DNA of 45,583 bases from positions 1-45,583 of the forward strand of contig JAAZLH010000045.1 in NCBI GenBank assembly GCA_012799415.1. The letters are read 5' to 3'. A program made the translations under genes and the position numbers. The notes under the pieces are model-generated. The model had not been told where the DNA came from, searched no databases, and worked only from the letters and a program-made list of their open reading frames with translations. The DNA comes from Candidatus Epulonipiscium sp. GTDB lineage: Bacteria; Bacillota; Clostridia; Lachnospirales; JAAYNZ01. Positions 24,901 to 33,742 of the stretch are shown piece by piece (the stretch's first letter is position 1; each line of letters begins with the position of its first letter).

Positions 24901-25153
24901 AAATCAAATGGATAAAAACCATGAAAAGAAATAGTAAAAACACCTTCTTTTTTATAGAGAGGAAATCCTTGGCTGAAAGATTTCTAAAAGAAGATTTTGA
25001 ACCCGTCTTTGAGTTCTAGGTTGAAATGAAAGTAGACACTAGCGGTTTCCTACCGTTATAAGGATCCAAGGGGATTTATGAAAAGATTCATAAATCAACA
25101 AGGGTGGTACCGCCGATAACCTCGGTCCCTTTCGGGACTCGGGGTTTTTTTTA
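24901..25153 (+). ncRNA. T-box leader controlling prolyl-tRNA synthetase
   Basis: The 5' leader of proS carries the conserved T-box element AGGGTGGTACCGCCG at 25101-25115. A terminator follows, in which CCTCGGTCCC pairs with GGGACTCGGGG (25120-25144) ahead of a run of eight Ts. Upstream there is a Stem I region. In GAACCCGTC a CCC triplet (25002-25004, proline codon) followed by a purine is the likely specifier; CCG one base on is the alternative. In the T-box bulge TGGT, the variable T would pair with an A discriminator base, as in bacterial tRNA-Pro. Uncharged tRNA-Pro would switch the leader to antitermination. The leader fills the 379-base gap before proS. Confidence 0.92.
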
Positions 25154-25183
25154 TTTATTTGTAATAATGAAAGGAGTATTATT

Positions 25184-26620
25184 ATGTCAAAAAAAGAAAA
25201 AATGGTTCAAGAAATTACTTCTATGCAAGAAGATTTTGCCCAGTGGTATACAGATGTTGTTAAAAAAGCAGAGCTAATTGATTATTCTAGTGTCCGTGGT
25301 TGCATGATTTTCCGTCCTTATGGATATGCTATTTGGGAGAATATACAGAAAGAATTAGACCAGCGTTTTAAGGCTACAGGACATGAAAATGTTTATATGC
25401 CTATGTTTATTCCAGAAAACTTATTACAAAAAGAAAAGGATCATGTAGAGGGATTTGCACCAGAAGTAGCATGGGTCACCCATGGAGGAGAGGAAAGACT
25501 AACAGAACGCCTTTGTGTAAGACCTACATCTGAAACTTTATTTTGTGAGCATTATAGCAATGTAATTCAATCCTACCGAGATTTACCTAAATTATATAAT
25601 CAATGGTGTTCCGTTGTTCGTTGGGAAAAGACAACTCGTCCTTTTCTTCGTACCTTAGAATTTTTATGGCAAGAAGGTCATACAGCACATGCAACACAAG
25701 AAGAGGCACAAGAAGAAACCATTCGAATGCTGAATGTATATGCAGAGTTTTGTGAAAATGTTCTAGCCATTCCTGTAGTAAAAGGACTTAAAACTGAAAA
25801 AGAAAAGTTTGCAGGTGCCATGGCTACCTATACCATAGAAAGCTTGATGCATGATGGAAAAGCATTGCAATCTGGTACCAGCCATAACTTTGGAGATGGA
25901 TTTGCTAGAGCTTTTGATATCCAGTATACAGATAAAAACAATGAACTACAGTATGTACACCAAACTTCTTGGGGTGTAACCACAAGGCTGATTGGAGCTG
26001 TTATCATGGTCCATGGTGATGATAGTGGATTAGTATTGCCACCTGCTCTTGCTCCTACTCAGTTGGTTATTATACCCATTGCTCAGCATAAAGAGGGAGT
26101 GCTAGAGAAGGCCAATGAACTTAAAGAACAACTAAGCCAGTACGCTCGTGTAAAAGTGGACGATACAGATAAAATGCCAGGTTGGAAATTCAGTGAACAT
26201 GAGATGAAAGGCGTGCCTCTTCGTTTAGAAGTTGGACCTAAGGATATAGAAAAACAACAAGTAGTCTTAGTGCGCAGAGATACAAGAGAGAAATTTTTTA
26301 TACCTATGGATGAATTAGATACAAAAATACCTGCTCTGATCCAAGAGATGCAAAGGGACCTTTTAAATAAAGCACGTGAACATCGAGATCAACATACGTA
26401 TATTGCTAGGACATTAGAAGAGTTTGAACAAATTGTAGAAGAAAAACCAGGATTTATTAAAGCTATGTGGTGCGGAGATGTAGCCTGTGAGGATTTAATA
26501 AAAGAAAACACCGGTGCTACTGCACGTTGTATTCCTTTTGAACAAGAAAATCTTGCTGATACCTGTGTTTGTTGTGGTAAGCCAAGCAAAGAAATGGTAT
26601 ACTGGGGAAGAGCATATTAA
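25184..26620 (+). CDS. proS: Prolyl-tRNA synthetase, archaeal/eukaryotic-type (ProS type 3)
   Basis: Class II aminoacyl-tRNA synthetase of 478 aa that charges tRNA-Pro. Its length and domain order match the short archaeal/eukaryotic-like form, without the editing insertion of the long bacterial form. Motif 2 region is [15 protein letters not shown] to [13 protein letters not shown]; proline-binding [16 protein letters not shown] and motif 3 [15 protein letters not shown] follow. The C-terminal domain has the Zn-type cysteines ([14 protein letters not shown]) and ends with the conserved WGRAY. ATG 25184 is preceded by AAAGGAG. It is controlled by the T-box leader in front. Confidence 0.97.
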   Translation: MSKKEKMVQEITSMQEDFAQWYTDVVKKAELIDYSSVRGCMIFRPYGYAIWENIQKELDQRFKATGHENVYMPMFIPENLLQKEKDHVEGFAPEVAWVTHGGEERLTERLCVRPTSETLFCEHYSNVIQSYRDLPKLYNQWCSVVRWEKTTRPFLRTLEFLWQEGHTAHATQEEAQEETIRMLNVYAEFCENVLAIPVVKGLKTEKEKFAGAMATYTIESLMHDGKALQSGTSHNFGDGFARAFDIQYTDKNNELQYVHQTSWGVTTRLIGAVIMVHGDDSGLVLPPALAPTQLVIIPIAQHKEGVLEKANELKEQLSQYARVKVDDTDKMPGWKFSEHEMKGVPLRLEVGPKDIEKQQVVLVRRDTREKFFIPMDELDTKIPALIQEMQRDLLNKAREHRDQHTYIARTLEEFEQIVEEKPGFIKAMWCGDVACEDLIKENTGATARCIPFEQENLADTCVCCGKPSKEMVYWGRAY

Positions 26621-26630
26621 TTTTACAAGA

Positions 26631-26664
26631 AAAGGGCTCTTGGACTTTCCAAGAACCCTTTTTT
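26631..26664. terminator. Bidirectional terminator between proS and the YflT-domain gene
   Basis: AAAGGG-TCTTGG and CCAAGA-CCCTTT pair around CTTT with one mismatch, followed by TTTT on the plus strand and preceded by a TTTT-equivalent on the minus strand. It serves both convergent genes. Confidence 0.8.
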
Positions 26665-26672
26665 CAACTTAT

Positions 26673-27149
26673 TTAGTATACATTGACTTCTGTTGCACCA
26701 TATCTTCGCAAAATACTAGCCACTTCACTAGATTTATCTTCAGATTGTTTCATAGTGAGTACATATTTTCCTGATTTAACATCATTTTCATATCTCTCAC
26801 TATCTGCTTCTGGAATGCCTAGGTCCACCAAACCACCAACAACACCACCGGTTACGGCACCTGATAAAACGCCAGCCAATGGGCCAGCGGCAGCGATCAT
26901 ACCAAGGCCAGGAAGCATAAAAGTACCTGCACCAAGTAATAGACCGGCCAAGCCACCTAAAACACCACCTGCTGTGATACCATCTGAGATATTATCATTG
27001 ACTGTATCTTCAGCTTCTTCGGCTTCGCCATCATCTGCTTTGGCCAAGATGGAGATATCATCTATACGTAGGCCACGATCTCGAATTTCATGGGCAGCTA
27101 AGTCGGCAGAATCTCTTGTACTAAATACACCAACAATGGTTTTTTCCAT
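26673..27149 (-). CDS. General stress protein with YflT-type domain and glycine-rich central segment
   Basis: Protein of 158 aa. The N-terminal about 45 residues (TIVGVFSTRDSADLAAHEIR) and C-terminal part (YENDVKSGKYVLTMKQSEDK, then RRYGATEV) form the YflT/GsiB-neighbour type fold found in Bacillus stress proteins. Between them lies a hydrophobic Gly/Ala-rich stretch (about 58-108) that probably inserts into or associates with a membrane. The central acidic linker is DDGEAEEAED. Function unknown beyond the family's stress association. It has a good AAAGGAGG ribosome-binding site and is transcribed convergently to proS and divergently from cca. Confidence 0.75.
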   Translation of the reverse strand: MEKTIVGVFSTRDSADLAAHEIRDRGLRIDDISILAKADDGEAEEAEDTVNDNISDGITAGGVLGGLAGLLLGAGTFMLPGLGMIAAAGPLAGVLSGAVTGGVVGGLVDLGIPEADSERYENDVKSGKYVLTMKQSEDKSSEVASILRRYGATEVNVY

Positions 27150-27264
27150 GTTTATCCTCCTTTATAATTAGAGTAAAAGATAAAATAAATCTTTTATAGT
27201 TTTACCTAAGAACCATATAATATACGAAAAAAATGAAATAGGAACAAACAAAGTAGGTGAAAAA

Positions 27265-28599
27265 ATGAAAAATATATATCTTCCGCTAAAAGTTTATACG
27301 ATCCTAGCAACACTTCAGCAAAATGGATACGAAGGGTATGTAGTAGGAGGCTGTGTACGAGATTCCTTACTTGGAAAAAAGCCTACAGATTGGGATGTCA
27401 CTACTTCAGCTCAGCCTGAAGAAATTAAAAAAATATTTAAAAAAACCGTTGACACTGGTATTGCCCATGGGACTGTAACTGTCATCATTGACCAAGAAGC
27501 CTTTGAAGTAACTACTTATCGAATTGAAGGTGAATATGTAGATTATAGAAGGCCAACAGAAGTAGCTTTTACAACAAATATTATTGAAGATTTAAAAAGA
27601 AGAGATTTTACTATGAATGCAATTGCTTATCATCCAGCCATAGGGTTTGTAGACCCTTTTCAAGGAAGAGAAGACATACAAAAACAGATTATTCGATGCG
27701 TAGGAAATCCAGAAGAACGATTTCAAGAAGATGCTTTACGTATGTTAAGAGCGGTCCGATTTTTGGCTCAGTTAGGCTTTACGATTGATCCAAAAACCCA
27801 AGAAGCCATTTGGAAACAATCTGTACTGATCAAGCACATTAGCGTAGAGCGTATCCGCGAAGAAATGAATAAGATTCTGCTCTCACCTCATCCAAAGGCT
27901 ATCTTAACATTAGAAAAGGTAGGTCTTTTACAATATATCTTGCCAGAATTTCAAGCATGCATAGGAATAGAACAAAACCATCCTTATCATCGGTATACTG
28001 TTGCAGAGCATACCCTTAAGACAGTGGAGGCAATTCCAGCAACCATTCCCTATCGGTGGACCATGTTACTCCATGATATTGGCAAGGTACTCACCAAAAC
28101 CATAGATGAAAAAGGAGTCCATCATTTTTATGGACATGTGGAAAAGAGTTACAAGTTAGCAAGGGAAATTTTAACGAGGCTTAAATTTGATCATAAAACA
28201 GCAAAAATTATATTACGTTTAATTGAGGCTCATGATGATCCTATTCAAGGGACTGAAAGAGGTATCAGACGTGTGGCAAGTCGAGTGGGTGAAGACCTAT
28301 TTTTAGATCTTTTAGCTGTTAAAAAAGCAGATATAAAAGGAAAAAACCCCAGTATTATTGAAGAGAGTTTGGCAGACCTTGATAGAATTGAAGAGCTTTA
28401 CAAAAAAATAAAAGAAGAAGAACATTGCATGAGTATCAAAGATCTAGCCATTAACGGTCAGGATCTGAAGCAAATTGGTTTTAAACAAGGAAAAGAAATA
28501 GGAGAAATCCTAAAAAAATTACTTGTTTATGTTATTGAGGAACCTAAAAAAAATACCAAAGAAGATTTAATTGCCTTAGCAAAAAAACATAGAAATTAA
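27265..28599 (+). CDS. cca: CCA tRNA nucleotidyltransferase
   Basis: Cytoplasmic enzyme of 444 aa that adds or repairs the 3' CCA of tRNAs. It is class II: GGCVRDSLLGK and TDWDVTTSA hold the catalytic Asp pair, RRDFTMNAIAYHP and EDALRMLRAVRFLAQLGF are the base-recognition parts. An HD domain follows at about 245-340 (HRYTVAEHTLKTVEAI, LLHDIGKVLTKT). It is a real need of this cell: the tRNA-Arg at 39223-39296 is encoded without CCA. Confidence 0.95.
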   Translation: MKNIYLPLKVYTILATLQQNGYEGYVVGGCVRDSLLGKKPTDWDVTTSAQPEEIKKIFKKTVDTGIAHGTVTVIIDQEAFEVTTYRIEGEYVDYRRPTEVAFTTNIIEDLKRRDFTMNAIAYHPAIGFVDPFQGREDIQKQIIRCVGNPEERFQEDALRMLRAVRFLAQLGFTIDPKTQEAIWKQSVLIKHISVERIREEMNKILLSPHPKAILTLEKVGLLQYILPEFQACIGIEQNHPYHRYTVAEHTLKTVEAIPATIPYRWTMLLHDIGKVLTKTIDEKGVHHFYGHVEKSYKLAREILTRLKFDHKTAKIILRLIEAHDDPIQGTERGIRRVASRVGEDLFLDLLAVKKADIKGKNPSIIEESLADLDRIEELYKKIKEEEHCMSIKDLAINGQDLKQIGFKQGKEIGEILKKLLVYVIEEPKKNTKEDLIALAKKHRN

Positions 28600-28653
28600 A
28601 AATCTTAGATAGGTTTAGCTTTTATATTCATTTACAAAAGAATTATCCTGTCC

Positions 28654-28682
28654 TCATAAACTCCAGCTTTCTGACATATATA
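28654..28682 (+). promoter_or_regulatory. Possible sporulation (sigma-E-like) promoter of the CotS-like gene
   Basis: TCATAAA at 28654-28660 resembles a sigma-E -35 element, and CATATATA at 28675-28682 resembles its -10 (CATACAAT) at suitable spacing. The match to the -10 is only partial. Confidence 0.3.
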
Positions 28683-28717
28683 ATAATGATGGTTGCATTC
28701 AGGAAGTGGGGTGTGTG

Positions 28718-29704
28718 ATGAATAGTCAAGTAATAAAAAGTTTTGGAATGGAATTGAAAAAATTTAAAAAAATATGGGGTATTTATTTATGTGATACAGA
28801 TCAAGGAATAAAAATGGTGCAACCTGTTCGCATAAAAGAAGAACGTATTTGGTTCCAGCATAGTGCTAAGGAATATATTTATCAACAAGGTTTTACTCAG
28901 TTTTCACGATTTCATCTATCAGAACAACAAACCCCCTACCATGTTCAGGGGCGAACGATATACGTAATGGAAGACTGGGAGGAAGGAACGGAACTAGATT
29001 TCACTAATTTTGATGATGTTAAAAAAGCTACGAAACTATTAGGAACCTTTCATGCAGCTTCCAAGGGTATGCGGCCTATGCAAGAAGCAGAAACGGTTTC
29101 TGCTATTTCTATAGTTCCGACTCAGATGAAAAGAAGGACTAAAGAAATACAACGTTTTCGTAGAAGAATTTATGAGCATGGTAGATTGTCTGATTTTGAT
29201 TTGTTATTTATTCGATATTATTCCTATTATTATGGTTTAGCCCTTGATGCTTTAAAACGTTTAGAAAAACCAGTGTGTAGCCAATGGATAAGAACTTTTA
29301 AAGAAAATGAGTACCTATGCCATGGAAATTTTATCCACCACAATATATTAACGGGTCGAAAAGGATTATGGTTAAAAGATTTTTCACATTGTTCTTATCA
29401 TATTCCTTTGTATGAATTTGCATGCTTTGTCAATAAGACAATGCAAAAAAGTGGATTTGATGCTGATCGTGCTCTGGAAATGTTTCAGATTTATAAAACA
29501 TATATGGAGCATGGGGATGGATTGGAAGAGTTGTTTTTTAGTTTGTTGATTTTTCCAGAAAGATTTTTGAAATATTGCAATTTATATTATAATCAAAGAA
29601 GAAGTAATCCCTCTACAAAATACTTAGAAAAAATGACGGAGCTAGTGGATACTCAACAAGAACATGAACAATTTATTATGGAAATAAAAAAAGAGCTATT
29701 ATGA
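28718..29704 (+). CDS. CotS-family spore coat protein (kinase-fold)
   Basis: Protein of about 328 aa with the eukaryotic-like kinase/aminoglycoside-phosphotransferase fold of CotS/CotI/YutH coat proteins. Marks are the lineage-typical early Q-R-Y-like segment (YIYQQGFTQFSRFHLSE) and the phrase GRTIYVMEDWEEGTELD. The catalytic-loop-like LCHGNFIHHNILTGRKGLWLKDFSHCSYHIPLYEFACFVNK has HGN.IHHN in place of HGDLH..N. In Clostridia such genes are expressed in the mother cell. Initiation at ATG 28718 is chosen over GTG 28706 and 28715, since GGGGTG lies just upstream. Monocistronic; a hairpin starts at its stop codon. Confidence 0.8.
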   Translation: MNSQVIKSFGMELKKFKKIWGIYLCDTDQGIKMVQPVRIKEERIWFQHSAKEYIYQQGFTQFSRFHLSEQQTPYHVQGRTIYVMEDWEEGTELDFTNFDDVKKATKLLGTFHAASKGMRPMQEAETVSAISIVPTQMKRRTKEIQRFRRRIYEHGRLSDFDLLFIRYYSYYYGLALDALKRLEKPVCSQWIRTFKENEYLCHGNFIHHNILTGRKGLWLKDFSHCSYHIPLYEFACFVNKTMQKSGFDADRALEMFQIYKTYMEHGDGLEELFFSLLIFPERFLKYCNLYYNQRRSNPSTKYLEKMTELVDTQQEHEQFIMEIKKELL

Positions 29705-29744
29705 AGGAAGTTACCCCCATCTTTTAGATGGGGGTAACTTCCTT
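29704..29744 (+). terminator. Perfect 19-bp hairpin abutting the CotS-like stop codon
   Basis: Arms 29704-29722 and 29726-29744 are perfectly complementary (ending AAGGAAG/CTTCCTT) around a TTT loop. There is no T-run after it, so it is either a terminator with a poor tail or a 3'-protecting hairpin. The left arm starts in the last base of the stop codon. Confidence 0.6.
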
Positions 29745-29761
29745 GCTGCAATATCCTTATC

Positions 29762-29790
29762 TTGAGTTTTTTGATTAATTTAGCTATAAT
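29762..29790 (+). promoter_or_regulatory. Promoter of the PEGA-domain gene
   Basis: TTGAGT (29762-29767) and TATAAT (29785-29790) are separated by 17 bp, 52 nt before the start codon. Confidence 0.65.
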
Positions 29791-29809
29791 GAGAAAGAAG
29801 TTATAGATG

Positions 29810-29827
29810 TCTATAGATATCTATAGA
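29810..29827. promoter_or_regulatory. Perfect palindrome in the leader of the PEGA-domain gene
   Basis: TCTATAGATATCTATAGA is an 18-bp perfect palindrome lying about 20 bp downstream of the -10 box and just before the ribosome-binding site. Its position suits a repressor operator, or an RNA hairpin near the start. Confidence 0.5.
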
Positions 29828-29842
29828 AGATGAGGTGAAAGA

Positions 29843-31213
29843 ATGAAAGAAAATAGAAATCAACCTAAGAAAAATAAAAATTCAGCTCAACAACAAATGG
29901 ATACTATTAAAAAAATCCTATGGATTGGCGGAGCTGGCCTTTTTGTTATGATTATGATGACTTTAATTGTTTCTTATTTTGTAACGAAAGATAAAAAGCA
30001 GCCTAGTAAACTCCCTAAAGACCCTATTAGTAATGAGGAGACTCAGGATGCAGGAAAAACCATTAAAAGTCTTGGAGTTATTTGGAGTATTGACGATGGA
30101 GAACGCAGTATAGATTTGTATGATATTGAAAAAGAGGAAAAATTGATTTTGCACATTGGGCGGGGTGTCGAGCTTAAAGACCAATATGGTCAGGCCATGA
30201 CCTTATCTAAACTACGTACAGGAGATATTGTTCAGTTACAATATGTACAAAAAGATAATAAAAATCAAGTAGAATCATTGCGCATCAGCGCTGAGACGTG
30301 GACTCATCAAAATATCACCCAACTACAAATTGATAAAGAGCAAAAACAAATTCAAGTGGGAAGCAATAGATATCATTATAACGATGCTTTAATTACAAGA
30401 TACAAAAATCAATCCTTTGATTTAAATCAGTTAGATCCTGTTGATCAAGTTACCTTAACAGGATATAAAAATCAAGTATGGCTCATTGTATTAGAAAAAA
30501 GCCATGGGTATGTTACTGTAGAAAATTATCAACAATACGAAGAAGGTACCCTTGATATTGATACCAATATTTCTATACCATTAAAAGAAGCGAATCAAAT
30601 TCCTGTATTAGAGGGGTTACGTAAAGTTGTTATCCAACAAAAAGACAAAGAGCCTTATATTACTAATATAATGGTAGAGGCAGGTAAAATATCTACCATT
30701 AAGCCAGGTGAAGTACAAGCTAAAACAGGAGCAGTAGAGCTACAGGTTAACGTGAGTGATTATGATCTTTATATTAATGGTGTGCATCAAATGAATGCTG
30801 TTCAGCCTCTAAATTTAGAATATGGGGAATATGAGATTAGTATTCGTAAAACCGACTATGCAGATTGGAGCGGCACTCTGAGTGTACATCAGCCTTATAC
30901 TAAGGTAAAAGTAGATCTCATTCAAAATGCAAAATTTATTCATATTCAAACCAACCCTTCTGGGGCAGAAATTTATATTGATGATAATTTTTCTGGTTAT
31001 ACACCTGTATCTATACCAATTAAGCTAGGGGAACATCGGGTTTTAATCCGAAAAGAAGGGTATCATCCAAAAGAATATACCATCAATATTCAAACAGACA
31101 CCCAAGATGTTCACTATACATTCCCACCTTTAGAACCTAAGGAAGCAGAGGAACCACCTGCTGAAGATAAAATAGAAGAGACTCAGGAAGAAGAGAAAGA
31201 AGAAACAAGATAG
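29843..31213 (+). CDS. Membrane-anchored PEGA-domain protein
   Basis: Protein of 456 aa with a short cytoplasmic N-terminus rich in Lys/Asn/Gln, one transmembrane helix at about residues 25-47, and an extracellular region. The latter holds a beta-rich part of unknown family (about 70-290) and two PEGA repeats. The first is degenerate (about 297-361) and the second is clear (about 365-427; FIHIQTNPSGAEIYIDDN, GYTPVSIPIKLGEHRVLIRK). The C-terminus is strongly acidic. PEGA proteins are thought to act at the cell surface; function here is unknown. It stands before pgcA at 18 nt spacing, so they may be co-transcribed. Confidence 0.8.
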   Translation: MKENRNQPKKNKNSAQQQMDTIKKILWIGGAGLFVMIMMTLIVSYFVTKDKKQPSKLPKDPISNEETQDAGKTIKSLGVIWSIDDGERSIDLYDIEKEEKLILHIGRGVELKDQYGQAMTLSKLRTGDIVQLQYVQKDNKNQVESLRISAETWTHQNITQLQIDKEQKQIQVGSNRYHYNDALITRYKNQSFDLNQLDPVDQVTLTGYKNQVWLIVLEKSHGYVTVENYQQYEEGTLDIDTNISIPLKEANQIPVLEGLRKVVIQQKDKEPYITNIMVEAGKISTIKPGEVQAKTGAVELQVNVSDYDLYINGVHQMNAVQPLNLEYGEYEISIRKTDYADWSGTLSVHQPYTKVKVDLIQNAKFIHIQTNPSGAEIYIDDNFSGYTPVSIPIKLGEHRVLIRKEGYHPKEYTINIQTDTQDVHYTFPPLEPKEAEEPPAEDKIEETQEEEKEETR

Positions 31214-31240
31214 AGATAAAAAAGTATAGGAGTGAGTAGC

Positions 31241-32977
31241 GTGGGGTATATGCAAGCATATAAAGAATGGATAAAGAATGATTATTTTGATAAAACAACA
31301 AAGAAAGAGTTATTAGAAATTCAAGATGATGAAAGAGAAATACAAGACCGTTTCTATAAAGATCTAGAATTTGGTACAGGAGGTCTTAGAGGGATCATTG
31401 GTGCAGGTACCAATAGAATTAATGTTTATACCATTCAAAAAGCTACCCAAGGGTTAGCTAACTATATTTTAAAATCACAGGAAGAAGGGAAACAGGGAGT
31501 TGCCATTGCCTATGATTCTCGTTTCAAGTCAGCAGAATTTGCAGAAGAAGCTGCTCTGGTCCTTAATGGTAATGGAATTCCTACCTATCTTTTTGATAGC
31601 CTACGTCCAACGCCGACCTTATCCTTTGCTCTACGAGAATTAGGATGTATGGCTGGTATTGTTATTACTGCTAGCCATAATCCACCTGAATACAATGGAT
31701 ATAAGGTTTATTGGAGCGATGGAGGACAAGTTCCACCTCCAAAAGATGAAGAAATTATTCAAGAAGTAAATCAAGTCCAAGATTACAGTCAGGTGAAAGT
31801 TATAAAAAAAGGAGATGCTATAAAAGCAGGATATTTTCATATCATTGATTCAGAAATAGATGATAAATACTTAGAAGCGGTCAAAGCCCAGTGCTTACAA
31901 CCAGAAATGATTAAAAAATATGGTAAAGATCTTACTATTGTTTATACACCTTTACACGGTACTGGTAACATTCCTGTTCGCCAAGTACTTAAAGAAGTAG
32001 GTTTTGAAAATGTATGGGTTGTACCAGAACAAGAAATGCCAGATTCAAAATTTTCTACTGTTGCTTATCCAAACCCTGAAGATCCAAAGGCATTTTCTTT
32101 GGCTATTGCCTTAGCGAAAGAAAAAGATGCAGATATTATTATAGGTACCGATCCAGATGCAGATCGATTAGGCGTATTAGTTAAGGATGGAGAGGGAGAG
32201 TATGTACTCCTTAATGGGAATATTACAGGCATTTTATTGATGGAATATATTTTAAGCCAGAAAAAGGATGCTGGGGAATTACCAAGTAATGGAGCTGTGA
32301 TCAGTACGGTGGTTAGTACCAAGATGTCCCAAGCCATTGCCAATGATTATGGCATTACCCGAATGGAAGTTTTAACAGGTTTCAAATTTATTGGAGAGAA
32401 AATAAAGGAATTTGAGAAAAAAGGCAATTACACTTTTCTATTTGGGTTTGAAGAAAGTTATGGCTATTTAGCTGGGACTCACGCTAGGGATAAAGATGCT
32501 GTTGTAGCTGCCTTATTAGCCTGTGAATTAGCTGCCTATTATTATAGCCAAGGAATAACACCATACGAAGGAATTCATGCTTTATACGAAAAATATGGCT
32601 ACTATAAAGAGGATTTACATTCTATCACCCTTAAAGGTATTGAAGGTATGGAACAAATTCAAGCTATCCTTGAGGGATTCCGTAACAATCCCCCTACTAA
32701 TTTTATCGGCCAAAATATCGTGGAAATAAGAGACTACGATGCACAAATAACATACTATCCAAAAACAGGCGTAAAAACACCTATTACCTTGCCTAAATCT
32801 AATGTGTTATATTTTGTGTTAGAGGATGAATCTTGGTTTTGTGTACGCCCTTCAGGTACTGAACCTAAAGTGAAATTTTATTTTGGAGTTTTAGAAAGAA
32901 GTGAAAGAGAGGCAGATGAAAAATTAAAGGCTCTCTGTAAAGAAGTATTGGATAAAATTAATACAATGATTGCTTAA
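31241..32977 (+). CDS. pgcA: Phosphoglucomutase/phosphomannomutase PgcA
   Basis: Alpha-D-phosphohexomutase of 578 aa (Bacillus PgcA is 581), converting glucose-1-phosphate and glucose-6-phosphate, needed for glucosylated wall polymers and glycolipids. GIVITASHNPPEYNGYK holds the phosphoserine, GTDPDADRLG the Mg site, FGFEESYGYLAGTHARDKD the sugar-binding loop, and RPSGTEPKVKFYF the phosphate-binding loop. GTG 31241, 8 nt after AGGAG, is preferred to GTG 31232, which overlaps that site, and to ATG 31250. It is followed by a strong terminator. Confidence 0.95.
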   Translation: MGYMQAYKEWIKNDYFDKTTKKELLEIQDDEREIQDRFYKDLEFGTGGLRGIIGAGTNRINVYTIQKATQGLANYILKSQEEGKQGVAIAYDSRFKSAEFAEEAALVLNGNGIPTYLFDSLRPTPTLSFALRELGCMAGIVITASHNPPEYNGYKVYWSDGGQVPPPKDEEIIQEVNQVQDYSQVKVIKKGDAIKAGYFHIIDSEIDDKYLEAVKAQCLQPEMIKKYGKDLTIVYTPLHGTGNIPVRQVLKEVGFENVWVVPEQEMPDSKFSTVAYPNPEDPKAFSLAIALAKEKDADIIIGTDPDADRLGVLVKDGEGEYVLLNGNITGILLMEYILSQKKDAGELPSNGAVISTVVSTKMSQAIANDYGITRMEVLTGFKFIGEKIKEFEKKGNYTFLFGFEESYGYLAGTHARDKDAVVAALLACELAAYYYSQGITPYEGIHALYEKYGYYKEDLHSITLKGIEGMEQIQAILEGFRNNPPTNFIGQNIVEIRDYDAQITYYPKTGVKTPITLPKSNVLYFVLEDESWFCVRPSGTEPKVKFYFGVLERSEREADEKLKALCKEVLDKINTMIA

Positions 32978-32979
32978 GA

Positions 32980-33022
32980 AAAACCATCTAAATGCTCAAA
33001 TGAGCATTTAGATGGTTTTTTT
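32980..33022 (+). terminator. Strong rho-independent terminator after pgcA
   Basis: AAAACCATCTAAATGCTCA pairs perfectly with TGAGCATTTAGATGGTTTT around AA, giving an uninterrupted stem ending in a run of seven Ts. Confidence 0.9.
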
Positions 33023-33148
33023 GTAGGATATGGGACATACTAAGATGAAACATGTATGGAGGAATAGGAAGGAGTGCATAAAAACCTAAGTATCCTCATA
33101 TATTTTACAAAAGAATAGAGCAAGGAGCAGGGAAAAAGGGGGATTTGA

Positions 33149-33571
33149 ATGAAAAAAGGTTTTGTAATATGGGCGGTTTTTGGATTGATATTTCTTCTGA
33201 TGGTAGGTTGTGGTAAGAAAAACCAAGTAATACGTGAAAGTGGTACACCATTACAGTTTATTATTTTAGATGAAGATGAAATACCTGAAAAACTTCAAGA
33301 AAAAATAGAGGAAGAGAAGAAAAAGCCTTTTCAACTAGGCTTTTCTGATGGAAAAGATCTTTATCTTGTGATTGGTTATGGTGAGCAAGAGACCGGAGGT
33401 TATAGTATTAAAGTACATGCAGTAGAACAAGTAAACAATACTATACGAGTGATTACAGAATTGATTCCACCAAAGAAAGGTGAGGCTGTTGTTCAAGTAC
33501 TTAGCTATCCTTATATTGTACTAAGAACGAAAGACATTCAGCTCCCTATTGAATTTGAAACCATTCCATAA
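33149..33571 (+). CDS. Small lipoprotein with PrcB_C-like domain
   Basis: Predicted lipoprotein of 140 aa. The signal peptide ends in MVGC, with the Cys at 21. The rest resembles the PrcB C-terminal domain (LYLVIGYGEQETGGYSIKVHAVEQ, then TELIPPKKGEAVVQVLSYPYIVLRTK), found in lipoproteins associated with proteases or cell-surface assembly. Function unknown. It stands alone between the pgcA terminator and the veg promoters. Confidence 0.75.
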   Translation: MKKGFVIWAVFGLIFLLMVGCGKKNQVIRESGTPLQFIILDEDEIPEKLQEKIEEEKKKPFQLGFSDGKDLYLVIGYGEQETGGYSIKVHAVEQVNNTIRVITELIPPKKGEAVVQVLSYPYIVLRTKDIQLPIEFETIP

Positions 33572-33644
33572 AATAGAGATATTTATATAAGGTCTGCACT
33601 GATGAATCTGAAAATTTTTACTAGATCATAATTTCGAAGAGGTA

Positions 33645-33673
33645 TTGACTTTGAAAGCATAATTTGATATAAT
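33645..33673 (+). promoter_or_regulatory. Upstream promoter of veg
   Basis: TTGACT (33645-33650) and TATAAT (33668-33673) are exactly 17 bp apart, giving a start site close to the second promoter. Confidence 0.75.
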
Positions 33674-33683
33674 TAAAAATTTT

Positions 33684-33712
33684 TTGACAAATTTGATGAC
33701 CTATGATATAAT
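33684..33712 (+). promoter_or_regulatory. Main promoter of veg
   Basis: TTGACA (33684-33689) and TATAAT (33707-33712) are perfect consensus hexamers with the ideal 17-bp spacer, 31 bp before the start codon. Strong promoters are also known for Bacillus veg. Confidence 0.9.
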
Positions 33713-33742
33713 AGCTTTATTGACAAATGATGAGGTGATAGG

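Noticed and set aside
26683..27171. Open frame of 162 codons on the plus strand opposite the YflT-domain gene
   Set aside because: It is the mirror of a Gly/Ala-rich coding region (Pro/Ser/Ala-rich product), lacks a good ribosome-binding site and family motifs, while the minus-strand gene has both.
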